Below, one piece after another: positions 1-10,274 of a DNA stretch of 64,000 bases (position 1 is the first letter of the stretch; every line of letters begins with the position of its first letter). This DNA is from JBELHO01 sp042091375 (GTDB lineage Bacteria > Pseudomonadota > Gammaproteobacteria > Enterobacterales > Alteromonadaceae). Made by a program: the position numbers and the translations under genes. The stretch spans positions 1-64,000 of the forward strand of contig JBELHO010000002.1 in assembly GCA_042091375.1 (NCBI GenBank), given 5' to 3'. The notes beneath the pieces were generated by a model. It was given only the letters and a program-made list of their open reading frames with translations, had not been told where the DNA came from and did no database searches.

Positions 1-55
1 GAGCCCCGGATTGTGATTCCGGTTGTCGTGGGTTCAAGTCCCATTAGCCACCCCA
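1..55 (+). tRNA. tRNA-His (GTG), 5' end cut by window
   Basis: The anticodon arm with GTG in the loop (bases 12-14), the T arm with GGTTCAAGTCC, the acceptor 3' strand TAGCCAC, the His-specific discriminator C and an encoded CCA end (53-55) are all present. The acceptor 5' strand and most of the D arm lie before base 1. Sequence and layout match the enterobacterial His tRNA closely. It is followed after 28 bases by tRNA-Pro, the remains of a tRNA operon like argX-hisR-leuT-proM. Confidence 0.93.
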
Positions 56-83
56 ACTTTTTAGAATAGCATTTCAAATAAAT

Positions 84-160
84 CGGTGATTAGCGCAGCT
101 TGGTAGCGCACTTGGTTTGGGTCCAAGGGGTCGCAAGTTCGAATCTTGCATCACCGACCA
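84..160 (+). tRNA. tRNA-Pro (TGG)
   Basis: A complete 77-base cloverleaf: acceptor CGGTGAT pairs with ATCACCG, the D arm contains AGCGCAGCTTGGTAGCGC, the anticodon stem CTTGG/CCAAG encloses a loop with TGG, and the T arm reads GTTCGAATC. The CCA end is encoded (158-160). It is the last gene of the tRNA cluster and probably shares a transcript with tRNA-His. Confidence 0.95.
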
Positions 161-164
161 CTTT

Positions 165-220
165 TTCAATCGTTTAAATTCAATCGTGCTAATTCAATCG
201 TGTTAATTCAATCTTAAGCA
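165..220 (+). repeat. 14-bp tandem repeat, four units
   Basis: Four head-to-tail 14-bp units begin right behind tRNA-Pro, at 165, 179, 193 and 207. The core unit is TTCAATCGTGYTAA; the middle two differ at one base, the first differs at a few positions and the last keeps only TTCAATC. No coding sense is apparent. It sits in the 356-base gap between the tRNA cluster and tig, which otherwise holds only the tig promoter. Confidence 0.8.
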
Positions 221-327
221 ATTACCGTTATTGCACCCTATCAGCTAAATTTAATTAAAAATAACCTTCATAAGGTGCTTATATGCATAACATTTGCAAT
301 GTTTTGCGAATTAATTAACAGTTATAC

Positions 328-356
328 TCGACTCTTGCTTAAAGCATCGCTATAAT
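328..356 (+). promoter_or_regulatory. Probable sigma-70 promoter of tig
   Basis: A perfect -10 hexamer TATAAT (351-356) lies 17 bases after TCGACT (328-333), a 4/6 match to the -35 consensus. It would give an untranslated leader of about 150 bases before tig. Assigned by eye only; other weaker promoters may exist in this AT-rich gap. Confidence 0.45.
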
Positions 357-516
357 TTCGCGTCATTATTTTTAATCTACATATCTTTTGTCGAATTTTC
401 GAGGAAATGGGGTTATCCTCATTGGCTTGAATAGAATAACCTAACGGTTTTTTAATTCGCTGTAAAAAGATGCACTATTGGTAGCGTTGATAAACGCTAA
501 ATATTGAGGTAAGTAA

Positions 517-1824
517 ATGCAAGTTTCAGTAGAGACTACACAAGGTTTGGAACGTCGATTGACTATTTCAGTACCGGCAGAAACAGTAGATGTTGAAGTT
601 AAAAATCGTCTTCGTCATATTGCTAAAACACAACGTATAAATGGCTTCCGCCCAGGGAAAGTGCCAGCATCAGTTATACAAAAGCGCTACGGTGCGTCTG
701 TTCGCCAAGAAATTGCTGGTGAAGTTATGCAACGCAATTTCGTTGAAGCTATTGTCGCGGAAAAAATCAATCCAGCGGGGCGACCAAATTTTATCGCCAA
801 AAGTAACGAAGTAGGTAAAGATCTCGAATTTGAAGCGACCTTCGAAATATACCCTGAAGTTGTTTTAAAAGACTTGGATAAAATTGCCGTAGAACGTCCA
901 GTTGTTGATGTAACAGATAAAGATGTAGATGAAATGTTTGTCACTTTACAAAAGCAACATCAAACCTGGAAAGAAAATAAACGCAAAACTAAAAAAGGCG
1001 ATAAGTTAACTATCGACTTCTTAGGGCGTGTTGATGGCGAAGAGTTTGAAGGTGGTAAAGCTGAGAGTTTCGAATTGGAATTGGGTGCTGGTCGAATGAT
1101 CCCCGGTTTTGAAAAAGATATTATCGGTATGAAAGTTGGTGAAGAGAAAACCATTTCGGTTACTTTCCCAGATGATTATCACGCCGAAAACCTCAAAGGC
1201 AAAGAAGCAGAATTCGACATCAAAATAAACAAAACCGAAGGACCTGTTGTGCCTAAGGTAGATGATGATTTTGCTAAACTTTTTGGTGTTGAAGACGGTG
1301 GTGTTGAGGCATTGCGTGAAGAAGTCAGCAAAAACATGAACCGCGAATTAACGCAAGCGATCAAAGCAAAAGTGAAAGAGCAAGTGATTGAAGGTTTGTT
1401 GTCTGCAAATGAAATAGGTTTACCTAGCGCATTAGTTGCACAAGAAATTGAAGTCCTTCGCAAACAAGCTATGCAACGTTTTGCTGGGCAAATGGACGAG
1501 AAAAATATGCCAACCTTGCCTAACGACATGTTTGAAGAACAAGCCAAGCGCCGCGTAAAAGTGGGCTTGTTACTAGGCGAAGTGATCAAAACCAATGAAT
1601 TACAGGTAGATGAAGCGAAAGTCACTGAATTAATTGAGTCGGCAGCATCAGCTTACGAAGACCCTGCTGAAGTGGTTGAATACTACAAAACTAACAAAGA
1701 AATGCATCAACAAATGCAAAATGTTGCTTTAGAAGAGCAGGCTGTTGAGCTGTTAGTGACTAGTGCAAAGGTCAAAGATAAAAAAGCCAGTTTTCAAGAT
1801 ATAATGAATCCTGAAGGTAAATAA
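517..1824 (+). CDS. tig: Trigger factor (ribosome-bound chaperone/prolyl isomerase)
   Basis: Trigger factor binds ribosomal protein L23 at the exit tunnel and shields nascent chains; it also has peptidyl-prolyl isomerase activity. The 435 residues fit the family (E. coli 432). The ribosome-binding signature GFRPGKVP is at residues 43-50, the FKBP-type isomerase domain spans about 160-245, and the helical C-terminal chaperone arms follow. GAGG stands 8 bases before the ATG. It is followed by a terminator and then clpP, the usual gammaproteobacterial order tig-clpP-clpX-lon. Confidence 0.97.
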   Translation: MQVSVETTQGLERRLTISVPAETVDVEVKNRLRHIAKTQRINGFRPGKVPASVIQKRYGASVRQEIAGEVMQRNFVEAIVAEKINPAGRPNFIAKSNEVGKDLEFEATFEIYPEVVLKDLDKIAVERPVVDVTDKDVDEMFVTLQKQHQTWKENKRKTKKGDKLTIDFLGRVDGEEFEGGKAESFELELGAGRMIPGFEKDIIGMKVGEEKTISVTFPDDYHAENLKGKEAEFDIKINKTEGPVVPKVDDDFAKLFGVEDGGVEALREEVSKNMNRELTQAIKAKVKEQVIEGLLSANEIGLPSALVAQEIEVLRKQAMQRFAGQMDEKNMPTLPNDMFEEQAKRRVKVGLLLGEVIKTNELQVDEAKVTELIESAASAYEDPAEVVEYYKTNKEMHQQMQNVALEEQAVELLVTSAKVKDKKASFQDIMNPEGK

Positions 1825-1860
1825 GCTTTTTCATTGACATTAGCTCGATCTATAGCTTAA

Positions 1861-1894
1861 ATGGCTTGTGTGGAAACATACAAGCCATTTTTTT
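1861..1894 (+). terminator. Rho-independent terminator after tig
   Basis: The perfect 9-bp stem ATGGCTTGT (1861-1869) / ACAAGCCAT (1880-1888) is followed by seven T (1888-1894). It lies between the tig stop and the clpP ribosome binding site, so a clpP start inside it (for example TTG at 1866) is very unlikely. Confidence 0.88.
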
Positions 1895-1910
1895 AATAAA
1901 GGAAATATCG

Positions 1911-2549
1911 TTGTTTACTTCTCATAAAAATTCTCAAAGTGTTAGTGGTACTATCGAAAGTGCCTTAGTCCCCATGGTTGTTGAACAAACCGCTAAAGGG
2001 GAACGTTCATATGATATCTATTCACGCCTTCTCAAGGAACGGGTTATATTTCTGTGTGGTCAAGTAGAAGATCACATGGCTAATTTGATAGTTGCCCAAC
2101 TGCTTTTCTTAGAATCTGAAAGTTCAGAAAAAGATATATTTTTATACATTAATTCTCCAGGTGGATCAGTCACTGCCGGTATGGCGATTTATGATACAAT
2201 GAATTTTATTCGTCCTAATGTCAGTACGGTTTGTATTGGCCAGGCTGCCAGTATGGGCGCTTTTTTATTGTCAGCGGGTGAAAAAGGCAAGCGTTATTGT
2301 TTACCCAATGCACGAGTCATGATCCATCAACCGTTAGGTGGATTTCAAGGGCAAGCCTCTGATTTTGAAATTCATGCCAAAGAAATTTTAGACATCAAGG
2401 GCAAGTTAAATCGTTTAATGGCGGAACACACAGGGCAGCCTTTAGAGAAAGTTTCACAAGATACCGATCGCGATAATTTTTTAAGTGCCGACAGTGCGGT
2501 TGAATATGGTTTAGTTGACTCCATATTAAAGCAGAGACTCGATAAATAA
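1911..2549 (+). CDS. clpP: ATP-dependent Clp protease proteolytic subunit
   Basis: ClpP forms the tetradecameric serine protease chamber that degrades substrates unfolded by ClpX or ClpA. The start chosen is TTG at 1911, preceded by AAAGGA at 1898-1903; longer reading frames would begin inside the tig terminator. This gives 212 residues (E. coli 207) with a short propeptide before [10 protein letters not shown]. The catalytic triad is Ser114 (QAASMGA), His139 (MIHQP) and Asp188 (TDRDNF). clpX follows after 98 bases, so the two are probably co-transcribed. Confidence 0.95.
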   Translation: MFTSHKNSQSVSGTIESALVPMVVEQTAKGERSYDIYSRLLKERVIFLCGQVEDHMANLIVAQLLFLESESSEKDIFLYINSPGGSVTAGMAIYDTMNFIRPNVSTVCIGQAASMGAFLLSAGEKGKRYCLPNARVMIHQPLGGFQGQASDFEIHAKEILDIKGKLNRLMAEHTGQPLEKVSQDTDRDNFLSADSAVEYGLVDSILKQRLDK

Positions 2550-2647
2550 ATCGTTATTGATAAATCACCATTTGATAATAGTGATATCTAGTAATAAAGT
2601 TAACGTAAAGCATCGATAAGTGTATTCTATAAGTTTAGAGGTATTGT

Positions 2648-3928
2648 ATGACCGATATTACCAAAGGTGACGGCGATAACGGCAAATTGTTGTATTGCTC
2701 TTTTTGTGGTAAAAGCCAACATGAAGTGCGGAAGTTGATCGCTGGTCCATCAGTTTTTGTTTGTGATGAGTGTGTTGAGTTATGCAACGATATTATTCGT
2801 GAAGAAATAAAAGAAATTGCGCCAAAACAAGATAAAGAAAGCTTGCCAACGCCTAAAAAAATTAGGACCAACCTCGATGATTATGTGATCGGCCAAGAAC
2901 ACGCTAAAAAAGTACTTGCTGTGGCTGTTTACAATCACTACAAACGCTTGCGCAATGGTGATTCTCACAATGGTGTCGAATTAAGTAAAAGTAACATTCT
3001 ATTAATTGGTCCAACGGGAAGTGGTAAAACCTTGCTAGCAGAAACGTTAGCTAGGTTATTAGATGTGCCTTTTACCATGGCAGATGCAACCACACTCACT
3101 GAGGCAGGCTATGTCGGCGAAGATGTTGAAAACATCATTCAAAAACTATTGCAAAAGTGTGATTATGACGTTGAGAAAGCACAACGTGGTATTGTTTATA
3201 TTGATGAAATAGACAAAATTTCTCGCAAATCCGATAATCCATCTATCACCCGTGACGTGTCTGGAGAGGGTGTCCAACAGGCACTGCTAAAACTAATTGA
3301 GGGCACTATTGCCTCTGTTCCACCGCAAGGCGGGAGAAAGCATCCTCAGCAAGAATTTTTACAGGTTGACACTTCAAAAATATTATTTATTTGTGGTGGT
3401 GCTTTTGCTGGTTTGGATAAAGTCATCGAACGACGTTGTGACAAAGGAACCAGTATAGGCTTTGGTGCTGAAGTGCGCATGACTGATGCAAACAAGTCCC
3501 TTACTGAGAGGTTTCAAGAAGTTGAACCCGAAGATTTGGTGAAATACGGTTTGATCCCTGAATTTATTGGTCGTTTACCTGTAGTGGCAACCCTAACTGA
3601 GTTGGATGAAGATGCTTTGATTCAGATTTTACAAGAACCTAAAAATGCGCTGACCAAGCAATTTTCAGCCTTGTTTGATATGGAAAAGGTTGAATTGGAG
3701 TTTCGCAAAGATGCGTTGCAGGCCATAGCCAATAAAGCCATGGTTAGAAAAACTGGCGCCCGAGGTTTGCGCTCTATCGTTGAAGGGGTATTGCTTGATA
3801 CCATGTATGAATTGCCATCAATGGAGAATGCATGCAAGGTTGTAGTAGATGAAACGGTGATCAAGGGCGAATCATCACCTATTATCATCTACGAGTCAGC
3901 AAAAGATAAAGCCTCTTCAGATAGTTAG
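2648..3928 (+). CDS. clpX: Clp protease ATP-binding specificity subunit ClpX
   Basis: ClpX is the AAA+ unfoldase that recognises tagged substrates and feeds them to ClpP. The 426 residues (E. coli 424) show the N-terminal zinc-binding domain with Cys17, Cys20, Cys39 and Cys42, Walker A GPTGSGKT near residue 120, the pore loop GYVGED, Walker B VYIDEIDK, and the ClpP-docking IGF loop (SIGFGA). The ATG has a GAGG site 6 bases upstream. A strong terminator follows, separating it from lon. Confidence 0.97.
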   Translation: MTDITKGDGDNGKLLYCSFCGKSQHEVRKLIAGPSVFVCDECVELCNDIIREEIKEIAPKQDKESLPTPKKIRTNLDDYVIGQEHAKKVLAVAVYNHYKRLRNGDSHNGVELSKSNILLIGPTGSGKTLLAETLARLLDVPFTMADATTLTEAGYVGEDVENIIQKLLQKCDYDVEKAQRGIVYIDEIDKISRKSDNPSITRDVSGEGVQQALLKLIEGTIASVPPQGGRKHPQQEFLQVDTSKILFICGGAFAGLDKVIERRCDKGTSIGFGAEVRMTDANKSLTERFQEVEPEDLVKYGLIPEFIGRLPVVATLTELDEDALIQILQEPKNALTKQFSALFDMEKVELEFRKDALQAIANKAMVRKTGARGLRSIVEGVLLDTMYELPSMENACKVVVDETVIKGESSPIIIYESAKDKASSDS

Positions 3929-3942
3929 ATTTTATTGTTACT

Positions 3943-3967
3943 AAAGAGCGCATTAGCGCTCTTTTTT
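3943..3967 (+). terminator. Rho-independent terminator after clpX
   Basis: The perfect 9-bp stem AAAGAGCGC (3943-3951) / GCGCTCTTT (3956-3964) has an ATTA loop and runs into a T tract. It begins 14 bases after the clpX stop codon and ends the clpPX transcript. Confidence 0.92.
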
Positions 3968-4040
3968 ATATTTAATATCCACAGTTCTGTGCTTTTATGC
4001 CTGCTCTAACCCAAGCGCAATATTTTTCTCATTTTTTCCA

Positions 4041-4067
4041 TTGAAAGGCGTTGCAATTGCCCCATAT
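4041..4067 (+). promoter_or_regulatory. Sigma-32 (RpoH) heat-shock promoter of lon
   Basis: TTGAAA (4041-4046) is separated by 13 bases from CCCCATAT (4060-4067). This is an excellent match to the RpoH consensus CTTGAAA-N11-16-CCCCATNT, lacking only the first C. It lies 80 bases before lon, which is a classical heat-shock gene. Confidence 0.85.
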
Positions 4068-4146
4068 AGTTTCTAATAGATAAAATTACCTTATACCAGT
4101 TCATCATCATCTACTTGGTATCACATCATTTTCAAGAGAGTATTAC

Positions 4147-6504
4147 ATGTCTGAACAATTAACTGACGAAACCAATGTTAAAGCCATACCCGTATTAGCA
4201 TTGCGAGATGTCGTGGTCTATCCACAAATGGTTATTCCATTATTTGTTGGCAGAGAAAAGTCTATCCGCTGTTTAGATATGGCTATGGAAGACAATAAAC
4301 AGATTTTTCTGGTTGCCCAAAAAGATGCTGCTGTAGACGATCCTGGAGCTGACGATGTTTATACTACGGGCACAGTGGCCACTATTTTACAAATGTTAAA
4401 GTTGCCTGACGGCACAGTCAAAGTATTGGTTGAAGGTACACGAAGAGCTGTTATTTCCAGCTTTGTTGAAACTGAGGAATATTTCACTGCAGATATTGCT
4501 TATTTAGCAATAGATGAGCAAGACAATGACAATATTGATATTTTGATCCGTTCTGCTATTTCACAATTCGAAGGGTACGTTAAGCTCAATAAAAAAATTC
4601 CACCAGAAGTGTTAACTTCTGTATCGGGTATTGATGATCCCGAACAGCTGGCCGATACCATGGCTGCTCATATGCCATTAAAGTTAGCCGATAAGCAAAA
4701 AGTATTAGAAATAGAAAATGTTTCGCAGCGCTTAGAACATTTAATGGCGTTGATGGAAGGTGAAATAGACGTTCTGCAAGTAGAAAAGAAAATTCGCACT
4801 CGTGTCAAAAAACAAATGGAAAAAAGTCAGCGTGATTATTATTTGAATGAGCAAATGAAAGCCATTCAAAAAGAACTCAACGACGATGAAGAGTCACCCG
4901 ATGAACTCGATGAGATCACTAAGGCTATTGAAGATGCACAAATGCCAAGTGAAGCAAAAGATAAAACCCTTGCTGAACTTAAAAAACTTAAAATGATGTC
5001 GCCTATGTCTGCTGAGGCTACTGTAGTGCGCAGTTATATTGATTGGATGATCAATGTTCCTTGGAAAAAGCGCAGCAAGCTTAAACGCAATTTAAAATTA
5101 GCCGAAGAGGTGCTTGAAAAAGATCATTTTGGTCTAGATAAAGTCAAAGAACGCATATTGGAATATTTAGCGGTTCAACAACGAGTTAGTCAGCTTAAAG
5201 GGCCAATTCTATGTTTGGTAGGGCCTCCTGGGGTTGGTAAAACGTCACTAGGACAGTCTATTGCTAAATCAACTGGTCGTAAGTATGTGCGCATGGCTTT
5301 AGGTGGGGTGAGAGACGAAGCTGAAATTCGAGGGCACAGACGCACCTATATAGGCTCTTTACCGGGTAAACTGATCCAAAAAATTGCCAAAGTTGGCGTA
5401 AAAAATCCATTATTTTTATTAGATGAAATCGATAAAATGGCATCTGATATGCGTGGTGATCCATCGTCGGCTTTGTTAGAGGTGTTAGATCCCGAGCAAA
5501 ACACCAGTTTTAATGATCATTATTTAGAAGTTGATTATGATTTGTCAGACGTCATGTTTGTCGCAACCTCGAATAGCATGGATATTCCAGGTCCCTTACT
5601 CGATCGCATGGAAGTTATTCACTTATCTGGCTATACCGAAGATGAAAAACTCAATATTGCTAAAAATCATTTATTAGCCAAGCAAATTAAACGCAACGGT
5701 TTAAAAGCAAAAGAGGTCACTATTGATGACAGTGCGATTGTTGGCATCATTCGCTACTACACCAGAGAGGCGGGTGTTCGCGGTTTAGAACGAGAAATAT
5801 CTAAGCTATGCCGCAAAGCGGTTAAAGCTATTTTGTTGGATAAGGATTTAAAGCACATTACTATCAATCAAGATAATTTATCAGAATTTCTAGGGGTACA
5901 GCGATACGACTACGGTAAAGCTGATGATCAAAATAGAGTAGGTTTAGTCACTGGACTCGCTTGGACCTCGGTCGGAGGTGAGCTATTGACTATAGAAACG
6001 GCTTCAGTTCCTGGCAAAGGTAAACTAAGCTACACTGGCTCTCTTGGTGATGTCATGCAAGAGTCTATTCAGGCGGCAATGACTGTGGTTCGAAGTCGCA
6101 GTGATGTGTTTCGAATTAATGAAGATTTTCATGAGAAACGCGACATCCATGTGCACGTTCCTGAAGGGGCAACACCTAAAGATGGTCCAAGTGCGGGTAT
6201 TGGTATGTGTACTGCATTGGTGTCGAGTTTAACCGGTAATCCGGTAAAAGCAGATGTCGCCATGACGGGTGAAATTACCCTGCGCGGTGAGGTGTTGGCG
6301 ATAGGGGGCTTAAAAGAAAAACTATTAGCCGCACATCGAGGTGGTATAAAAACAGTTGTCATTCCAAAAGAGAATGAACGAGATTTAAAGGAAATTCCCG
6401 ACAACGTTAAAGCCGATCTCACTATTCATCCGGTTAAATGGGTAGAAGAAGTTTTAGCTATTGCCTTGGAGCAACCTATAGAAAAGTGGAGTGCAGCAAG
6501 CTAA
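4147..6504 (+). CDS. lon: ATP-dependent protease Lon (La)
   Basis: Lon is a hexameric cytosolic AAA+ serine protease that removes misfolded and regulatory proteins. The 785 residues (E. coli 784) contain the N-terminal substrate-binding domain (about 12-205), a coiled-coil region, Walker A GPPGVGKT near residue 357, Walker [10 protein letters not shown], and the C-terminal protease domain. The Ser-Lys dyad is visible as Ser in KDGPSAG and Lys in [14 protein letters not shown]. It is transcribed alone from the RpoH promoter upstream. No hairpin terminator is seen after it. Confidence 0.97.
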   Translation: MSEQLTDETNVKAIPVLALRDVVVYPQMVIPLFVGREKSIRCLDMAMEDNKQIFLVAQKDAAVDDPGADDVYTTGTVATILQMLKLPDGTVKVLVEGTRRAVISSFVETEEYFTADIAYLAIDEQDNDNIDILIRSAISQFEGYVKLNKKIPPEVLTSVSGIDDPEQLADTMAAHMPLKLADKQKVLEIENVSQRLEHLMALMEGEIDVLQVEKKIRTRVKKQMEKSQRDYYLNEQMKAIQKELNDDEESPDELDEITKAIEDAQMPSEAKDKTLAELKKLKMMSPMSAEATVVRSYIDWMINVPWKKRSKLKRNLKLAEEVLEKDHFGLDKVKERILEYLAVQQRVSQLKGPILCLVGPPGVGKTSLGQSIAKSTGRKYVRMALGGVRDEAEIRGHRRTYIGSLPGKLIQKIAKVGVKNPLFLLDEIDKMASDMRGDPSSALLEVLDPEQNTSFNDHYLEVDYDLSDVMFVATSNSMDIPGPLLDRMEVIHLSGYTEDEKLNIAKNHLLAKQIKRNGLKAKEVTIDDSAIVGIIRYYTREAGVRGLEREISKLCRKAVKAILLDKDLKHITINQDNLSEFLGVQRYDYGKADDQNRVGLVTGLAWTSVGGELLTIETASVPGKGKLSYTGSLGDVMQESIQAAMTVVRSRSDVFRINEDFHEKRDIHVHVPEGATPKDGPSAGIGMCTALVSSLTGNPVKADVAMTGEITLRGEVLAIGGLKEKLLAAHRGGIKTVVIPKENERDLKEIPDNVKADLTIHPVKWVEEVLAIALEQPIEKWSAAS

Positions 6505-6685
6505 TTGGTGTAAATTAAACTTTTTTTATTACAAATATGAAAAAAATAACAAAAAAACTTAAAAAATAGTAATTAACGCTTTTCAAACGCTGAAACTGTG
6601 GTAAGTTAACCCAACTGATAGTGCTGAACACCAATATAAATAAGGGATAAGCGTAAGTTTATTTAGCAATCCTTTAACTTAGTGC

Positions 6686-6714
6686 TTGAAGTTCAAAACA
6701 GAGCTTGTTATAAA
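6686..6714 (+). promoter_or_regulatory. Probable promoter of hupB with overlapping inverted repeat
   Basis: TTGAAG (6686-6691) and TATAAA (6709-6714) are separated by exactly 17 bases, upstream of the HU gene. An inverted repeat, AGAGCTT (6700-6706) / AAGCTCT (6713-6719), straddles the -10 element and could be an operator or a hairpin in the leader. Assigned by eye. Confidence 0.4.
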
Positions 6715-6779
6715 AGCTCTTGCTTGACGCTAATAATAAAAGATAGCGCTGACTAATAATAATTTAAGAGGAATATACT

Positions 6780-7052
6780 GTGAACAAACAAGATCTTGTC
6801 GATAAAATTGCTGCAGGTGCTGACATTTCTAAAGCGGCTGCTGGTCGTGCATTAGAGTCATTTATTCAAGCCGTTACCGATGAACTAAAAAATGGTGAGC
6901 AAGTTGCTCTAGTTGGTTTTGGTACTTTCTCCGTTCGTGACCGTGCTGCGCGCGCTGGTCGCAACCCACAAACTGGTGCTACTATTCAAATTGCAGCAGC
7001 TAAAGTACCATCATTTAAAGCCGGTAAAGCGTTAAAAGACGCAGTGAACTAA
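6780..7052 (+). CDS. hupB: DNA-binding protein HU, beta-type
   Basis: HU is the small dimeric nucleoid protein that bends and compacts DNA. The 90 residues are the exact family size; the DNA-binding arm carries [17 protein letters not shown] (about residues 53-69) with the conserved intercalating Pro, and the C-terminus [14 protein letters not shown] is typical. The start is GTG with AAGAGG upstream. Position between lon and ppiD is the conserved place of hupB in Gammaproteobacteria. Confidence 0.96.
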   Translation: MNKQDLVDKIAAGADISKAAAGRALESFIQAVTDELKNGEQVALVGFGTFSVRDRAARAGRNPQTGATIQIAAAKVPSFKAGKALKDAVN

Positions 7053-7079
7053 TCTTAGTTAACACAAAGCATTTATTAA

Positions 7080-7103
7080 AAACCACCTTTGGGTGGTTTT
7101 TTT
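7080..7103 (+). terminator. Rho-independent terminator after hupB
   Basis: Stem AAACCACC (7080-7087) / GGTGGTTT (7092-7099) with loop TTTG, followed by a T run to 7103. It closes the monocistronic hupB transcript. Confidence 0.93.
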
Positions 7104-7304
7104 ATTACTACAGGCATAGGTGTATATTAGCAGGCATTGATATTGACTTTGATTTAGCTAAAAATAGAAAATTATACTAATTATTTTGATTGAAATTAAC
7201 ACTAATACTTCAAGGTCGCGGATGCTTCTGCTAAAATCGCCAGCAGTCTTGTCAATTCAATACATTGACACCATACAAATACACTTAAGTGTGAAGAGAA
7301 AACA

Positions 7305-9206
7305 ATGTTAGAAAGAATTAGAGAGAGTTCTCAAGGATTAGCCGCTAAAATTATCCTTGGATTTATCATATTAACCTTTGCTGTCGCTGGTATTGGTAGT
7401 TACACCAATTCAGCTGATACTTCTGTAGCAGAAGTCAATGGTGAAAAAATATCACAAGCTGATTTTGAAAAGGCCTATCAAGCACAGCGTAACCGTATGG
7501 TTCAGCAATTTGGCGATATGTTCGACACGCTGTCAAGTAATGCTGAGTATATGGCTAATTTTCGCAACAGTATTGTCGATAGTTTAATTAATGAGCGCTT
7601 GGTTGATCAGATCACCAATGATATGGCGATCAGAGTTTCAGATCAGCGTATAAAACAAACTATACGCGAAATGCCAGAGTTTCAAGTTGAAGGTAAATTT
7701 GATAACAACCGATATTTAGCCATTATCAATCAAGCGGGCTTTTATCAATCTTCTAATTTTCGCGATTATTTGCGCACAGAAATGGTTCGTCGGCAATTAA
7801 CCCAGTCATTACTTGCCTCAGAATTTAGTTTGCCGTATCAAGAAGTACAACTTACTGCACTGCAAAATCAATTGCGAGATTTTCGTTTTGCGACATTATC
7901 TTCGGCACAATTTGAGCAAGACATCGAAATTTTAGATACCGAAATTAGTGAATATTATCTTGCTAACCAAAACCGTTTTCAAAATCAAGAAAAGATCAAA
8001 GTAGATTATATTGCGTTAGATGTTAACGATATCGCACTAACTGTTGCGGTGACAGATGAAGATATCGATCGCTATTACCAAGAAAATATCGCTAATTACC
8101 AACAAGATGAGCAACGCCGCGTGTCGCATATTTTGATCGAATTTGGTGATGATGAAGTCGCTGCTAAAAATCAAATTGATCAGTTATTAAAGAAAGTTAA
8201 TGAAGGCGAAGATTTTGCTTCTATAGCAAAGGAATTTTCAGCGGATACTTTCAGTGGTGAAAACGGTGGTGATCTCGAATGGCTTGAAGTCGGAGTCATG
8301 GACGAAGCATTTGAACAAGCTGCATTTGCGTTAACTACCGTCGGTACAGTCAGTGATGTGGTTAAAACTGATTTTGGTTATCATTTGATTAAATTAACTG
8401 AATTAAAACCCGAACAATTAACCCCTTTAGCTGATGTTGCTGAAGAGTTAAAAGCAACGGTAAGCAAGCAAAAGGCAGAAGATAAGTTTTTTGAACTGCA
8501 ACAGGAAATGGCGCGTTTGAGTTTTGAATTTCCAGATAGTTTAGATGATGCCGCTACTGCAATTGACAGTGAGGTGCAAACTTCGGATTGGATATCTCGC
8601 ATGGGCAATAGCGCACCATTTAATGATCCTAAAATCATTGATACGGTATTTTCTGATTTAATTGTCAATGAACAAGTCAACTCAGATATTATTGAAGTAT
8701 CTGACAGTCTAGCTATCGTCCTCAGAGCTAATCAATATCAACCGGCGAATGTTAAACCTTTGAGTGAAGTGAGTGATCTGATCAAACAGACTTTAGTCAG
8801 TCAAAAAGCCAGTGATAAAGCGCGGATCCTTGCAGATGAATTACTGGTTTCATTTAAAGCTGGCAATGATATTTTAGAACAACTGACAGCTAATGGCTCA
8901 GCATTTGTTGCTAAAGTCGATGTGATGCGTCAGGGCAGTGATGTAGACAGCTCTATAGTTAATGAAGCCTTTAGATTACCTCATCCAACAGAAGGACAGC
9001 TATCTGCTTCAACCCTAGTTCTCAATAATGGTGATTTAGCTCTTATTGAATTACAGACTGTAAAAAGCGGAGATACTAAGCCAAACCCTAGTTTTGCTCA
9101 GCAACAAACCCAACAATTAGCGCAAATGAGTTATCAAAGTTTTGTTGAAACGCTTAGAGCAAAAGCTGAGATCAGCAAAAGAAACATAGATACTAGTACT
9201 CAGTGA
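7305..9206 (+). CDS. ppiD: Periplasmic folding chaperone PpiD (SurA-like, parvulin domain)
   Basis: PpiD is an inner-membrane-anchored periplasmic chaperone at the Sec translocon exit. The 633 residues (E. coli 623) have a short cytosolic N-terminus, one membrane anchor (about 14-33, KIILGFIILTFAVAGIG), a SurA-like chaperone region, and one parvulin (PpiC-type) domain at about 270-365, with SHILIEF at its start and FGYHLIKL at its end. It follows hupB as in other Gammaproteobacteria and ends with a clear terminator. Confidence 0.95.
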   Translation: MLERIRESSQGLAAKIILGFIILTFAVAGIGSYTNSADTSVAEVNGEKISQADFEKAYQAQRNRMVQQFGDMFDTLSSNAEYMANFRNSIVDSLINERLVDQITNDMAIRVSDQRIKQTIREMPEFQVEGKFDNNRYLAIINQAGFYQSSNFRDYLRTEMVRRQLTQSLLASEFSLPYQEVQLTALQNQLRDFRFATLSSAQFEQDIEILDTEISEYYLANQNRFQNQEKIKVDYIALDVNDIALTVAVTDEDIDRYYQENIANYQQDEQRRVSHILIEFGDDEVAAKNQIDQLLKKVNEGEDFASIAKEFSADTFSGENGGDLEWLEVGVMDEAFEQAAFALTTVGTVSDVVKTDFGYHLIKLTELKPEQLTPLADVAEELKATVSKQKAEDKFFELQQEMARLSFEFPDSLDDAATAIDSEVQTSDWISRMGNSAPFNDPKIIDTVFSDLIVNEQVNSDIIEVSDSLAIVLRANQYQPANVKPLSEVSDLIKQTLVSQKASDKARILADELLVSFKAGNDILEQLTANGSAFVAKVDVMRQGSDVDSSIVNEAFRLPHPTEGQLSASTLVLNNGDLALIELQTVKSGDTKPNPSFAQQQTQQLAQMSYQSFVETLRAKAEISKRNIDTSTQ

Positions 9207-9235
9207 TATTGGTGTAATTATTTCTCCATCCAAAT

Positions 9236-9263
9236 AAAAGGTTATGAAAATAACCTTTTTTTA
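9236..9263 (+). terminator. Rho-independent terminator after ppiD
   Basis: The perfect 10-bp stem AAAAGGTTAT (9236-9245) / ATAACCTTTT (9250-9259) is capped by a GAAA tetraloop and followed by more T. The following 230 bases up to the converging sapF stop hold no recognisable feature. Confidence 0.92.
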
Positions 9264-9490
9264 TTTTCGCAAGTCAATATATCAACTCAATAGTAGATAA
9301 ATATAAGTGAATATTTCTTTCTCTATTTAGCTCCTCGTTGTTGAAGCAAGCAAACCCAAATTGATTGTGTTGGTCATTTAATTTGTAGTAAGCACACTAT
9401 CATTACTCTGACCGTACTTTGAATGCTATGTTTGCCGATAAATAAATTTTATACCTCCACAGCATCATAGCTGAGTTAAAATAAGTGTTG

Positions 9491-10273
9491 CTATTTTTGT
9501 AGTATTTGAAAATTTTGGCTCATGATCAATTTTTTAGTATAGCTGTGCTTGGGCTGTGATAGCAGTTGTGAGGTTTTTCCCATTTCAACTACTTGGCCTT
9601 TGCTAAGTACCATCATTTCATCACTAAAGTGTCTGACAATACCCAAGTTATGTGAAATAAGAATAAATGCGAGTCCCATCTGTTGCTGAAGATCTAATAA
9701 TAAATTGACCATTTGTGAGCGAAGAGAGGGATCTAGTGCCGCTAGAGCTTCATCTAAAATAACCACTTGTGGTTTTAAAATAATTGCTCTGGCCAGTGAT
9801 ATACGTTGTTTTTGCCCACCGGAAAACATATGAGGATAAAAGCTCATGTGATCGGCTAACAAGCCGACTTTTTGTAACGTTTGTCTGATCAATAAGCTGC
9901 GCTGTTGTTCATTCAATTGCGTATTTAAAGTTAATGGCTCGTCTAGCAGTTGATAAATTGTAAGGTTTGGGTTTAATGTCGTTCCAGAATCTTGAAATAT
10001 CATTCTAATATGCTGACAACGTTGCTTTAGTTTTCCTTGTTCTAACAACTGTCCATTGAGTTTTATGTGCCCTGTAGTCGGTATCTGTGCTCCTACTAAC
10101 AGCTTGGCCAAGGTGGATTTTCCCGATCCGGTCTCACCAACTATCGCTAGAGTTTTATGGGCATGTATATTAAACGAAATAGGTTCAAGTACTGTACGGG
10201 TTTTACGATCAAACCAACGACCAGCAATTTTATAGGTTTTACTTAGATCAGCCACTTGTAATAAAGGAGTCAT
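9491..10273 (-). CDS. sapF: Sap-type peptide/polyamine ABC transporter ATPase SapF
   Basis: One of two ATPases of the Sap transporter, an Opp/Dpp-family ABC system linked in enterobacteria to antimicrobial peptide resistance, potassium uptake and putrescine export. The 260 residues (E. coli 268) show Walker A GETGSGKS, the ABC signature FSGGQKQRISLARAI, Walker B VVILDEAL and the H-loop SH. It is the last gene of the leftward pspF-sapABCDF run; its start lies one base after the sapD stop. Confidence 0.9.
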   Translation of the reverse strand: MTPLLQVADLSKTYKIAGRWFDRKTRTVLEPISFNIHAHKTLAIVGETGSGKSTLAKLLVGAQIPTTGHIKLNGQLLEQGKLKQRCQHIRMIFQDSGTTLNPNLTIYQLLDEPLTLNTQLNEQQRSLLIRQTLQKVGLLADHMSFYPHMFSGGQKQRISLARAIILKPQVVILDEALAALDPSLRSQMVNLLLDLQQQMGLAFILISHNLGIVRHFSDEMMVLSKGQVVEMGKTSQLLSQPKHSYTKKLIMSQNFQILQK

Positions 10274-10274
10274 A

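Noticed and set aside
1179..1625. 148-codon frame opposite tig
   Set aside because: Antisense shadow of tig, low-complexity Ser/Thr-rich product.
1866..1910. N-terminal extension of clpP starting at 1866
   Set aside because: Starts inside the tig terminator hairpin and lacks a ribosome site.
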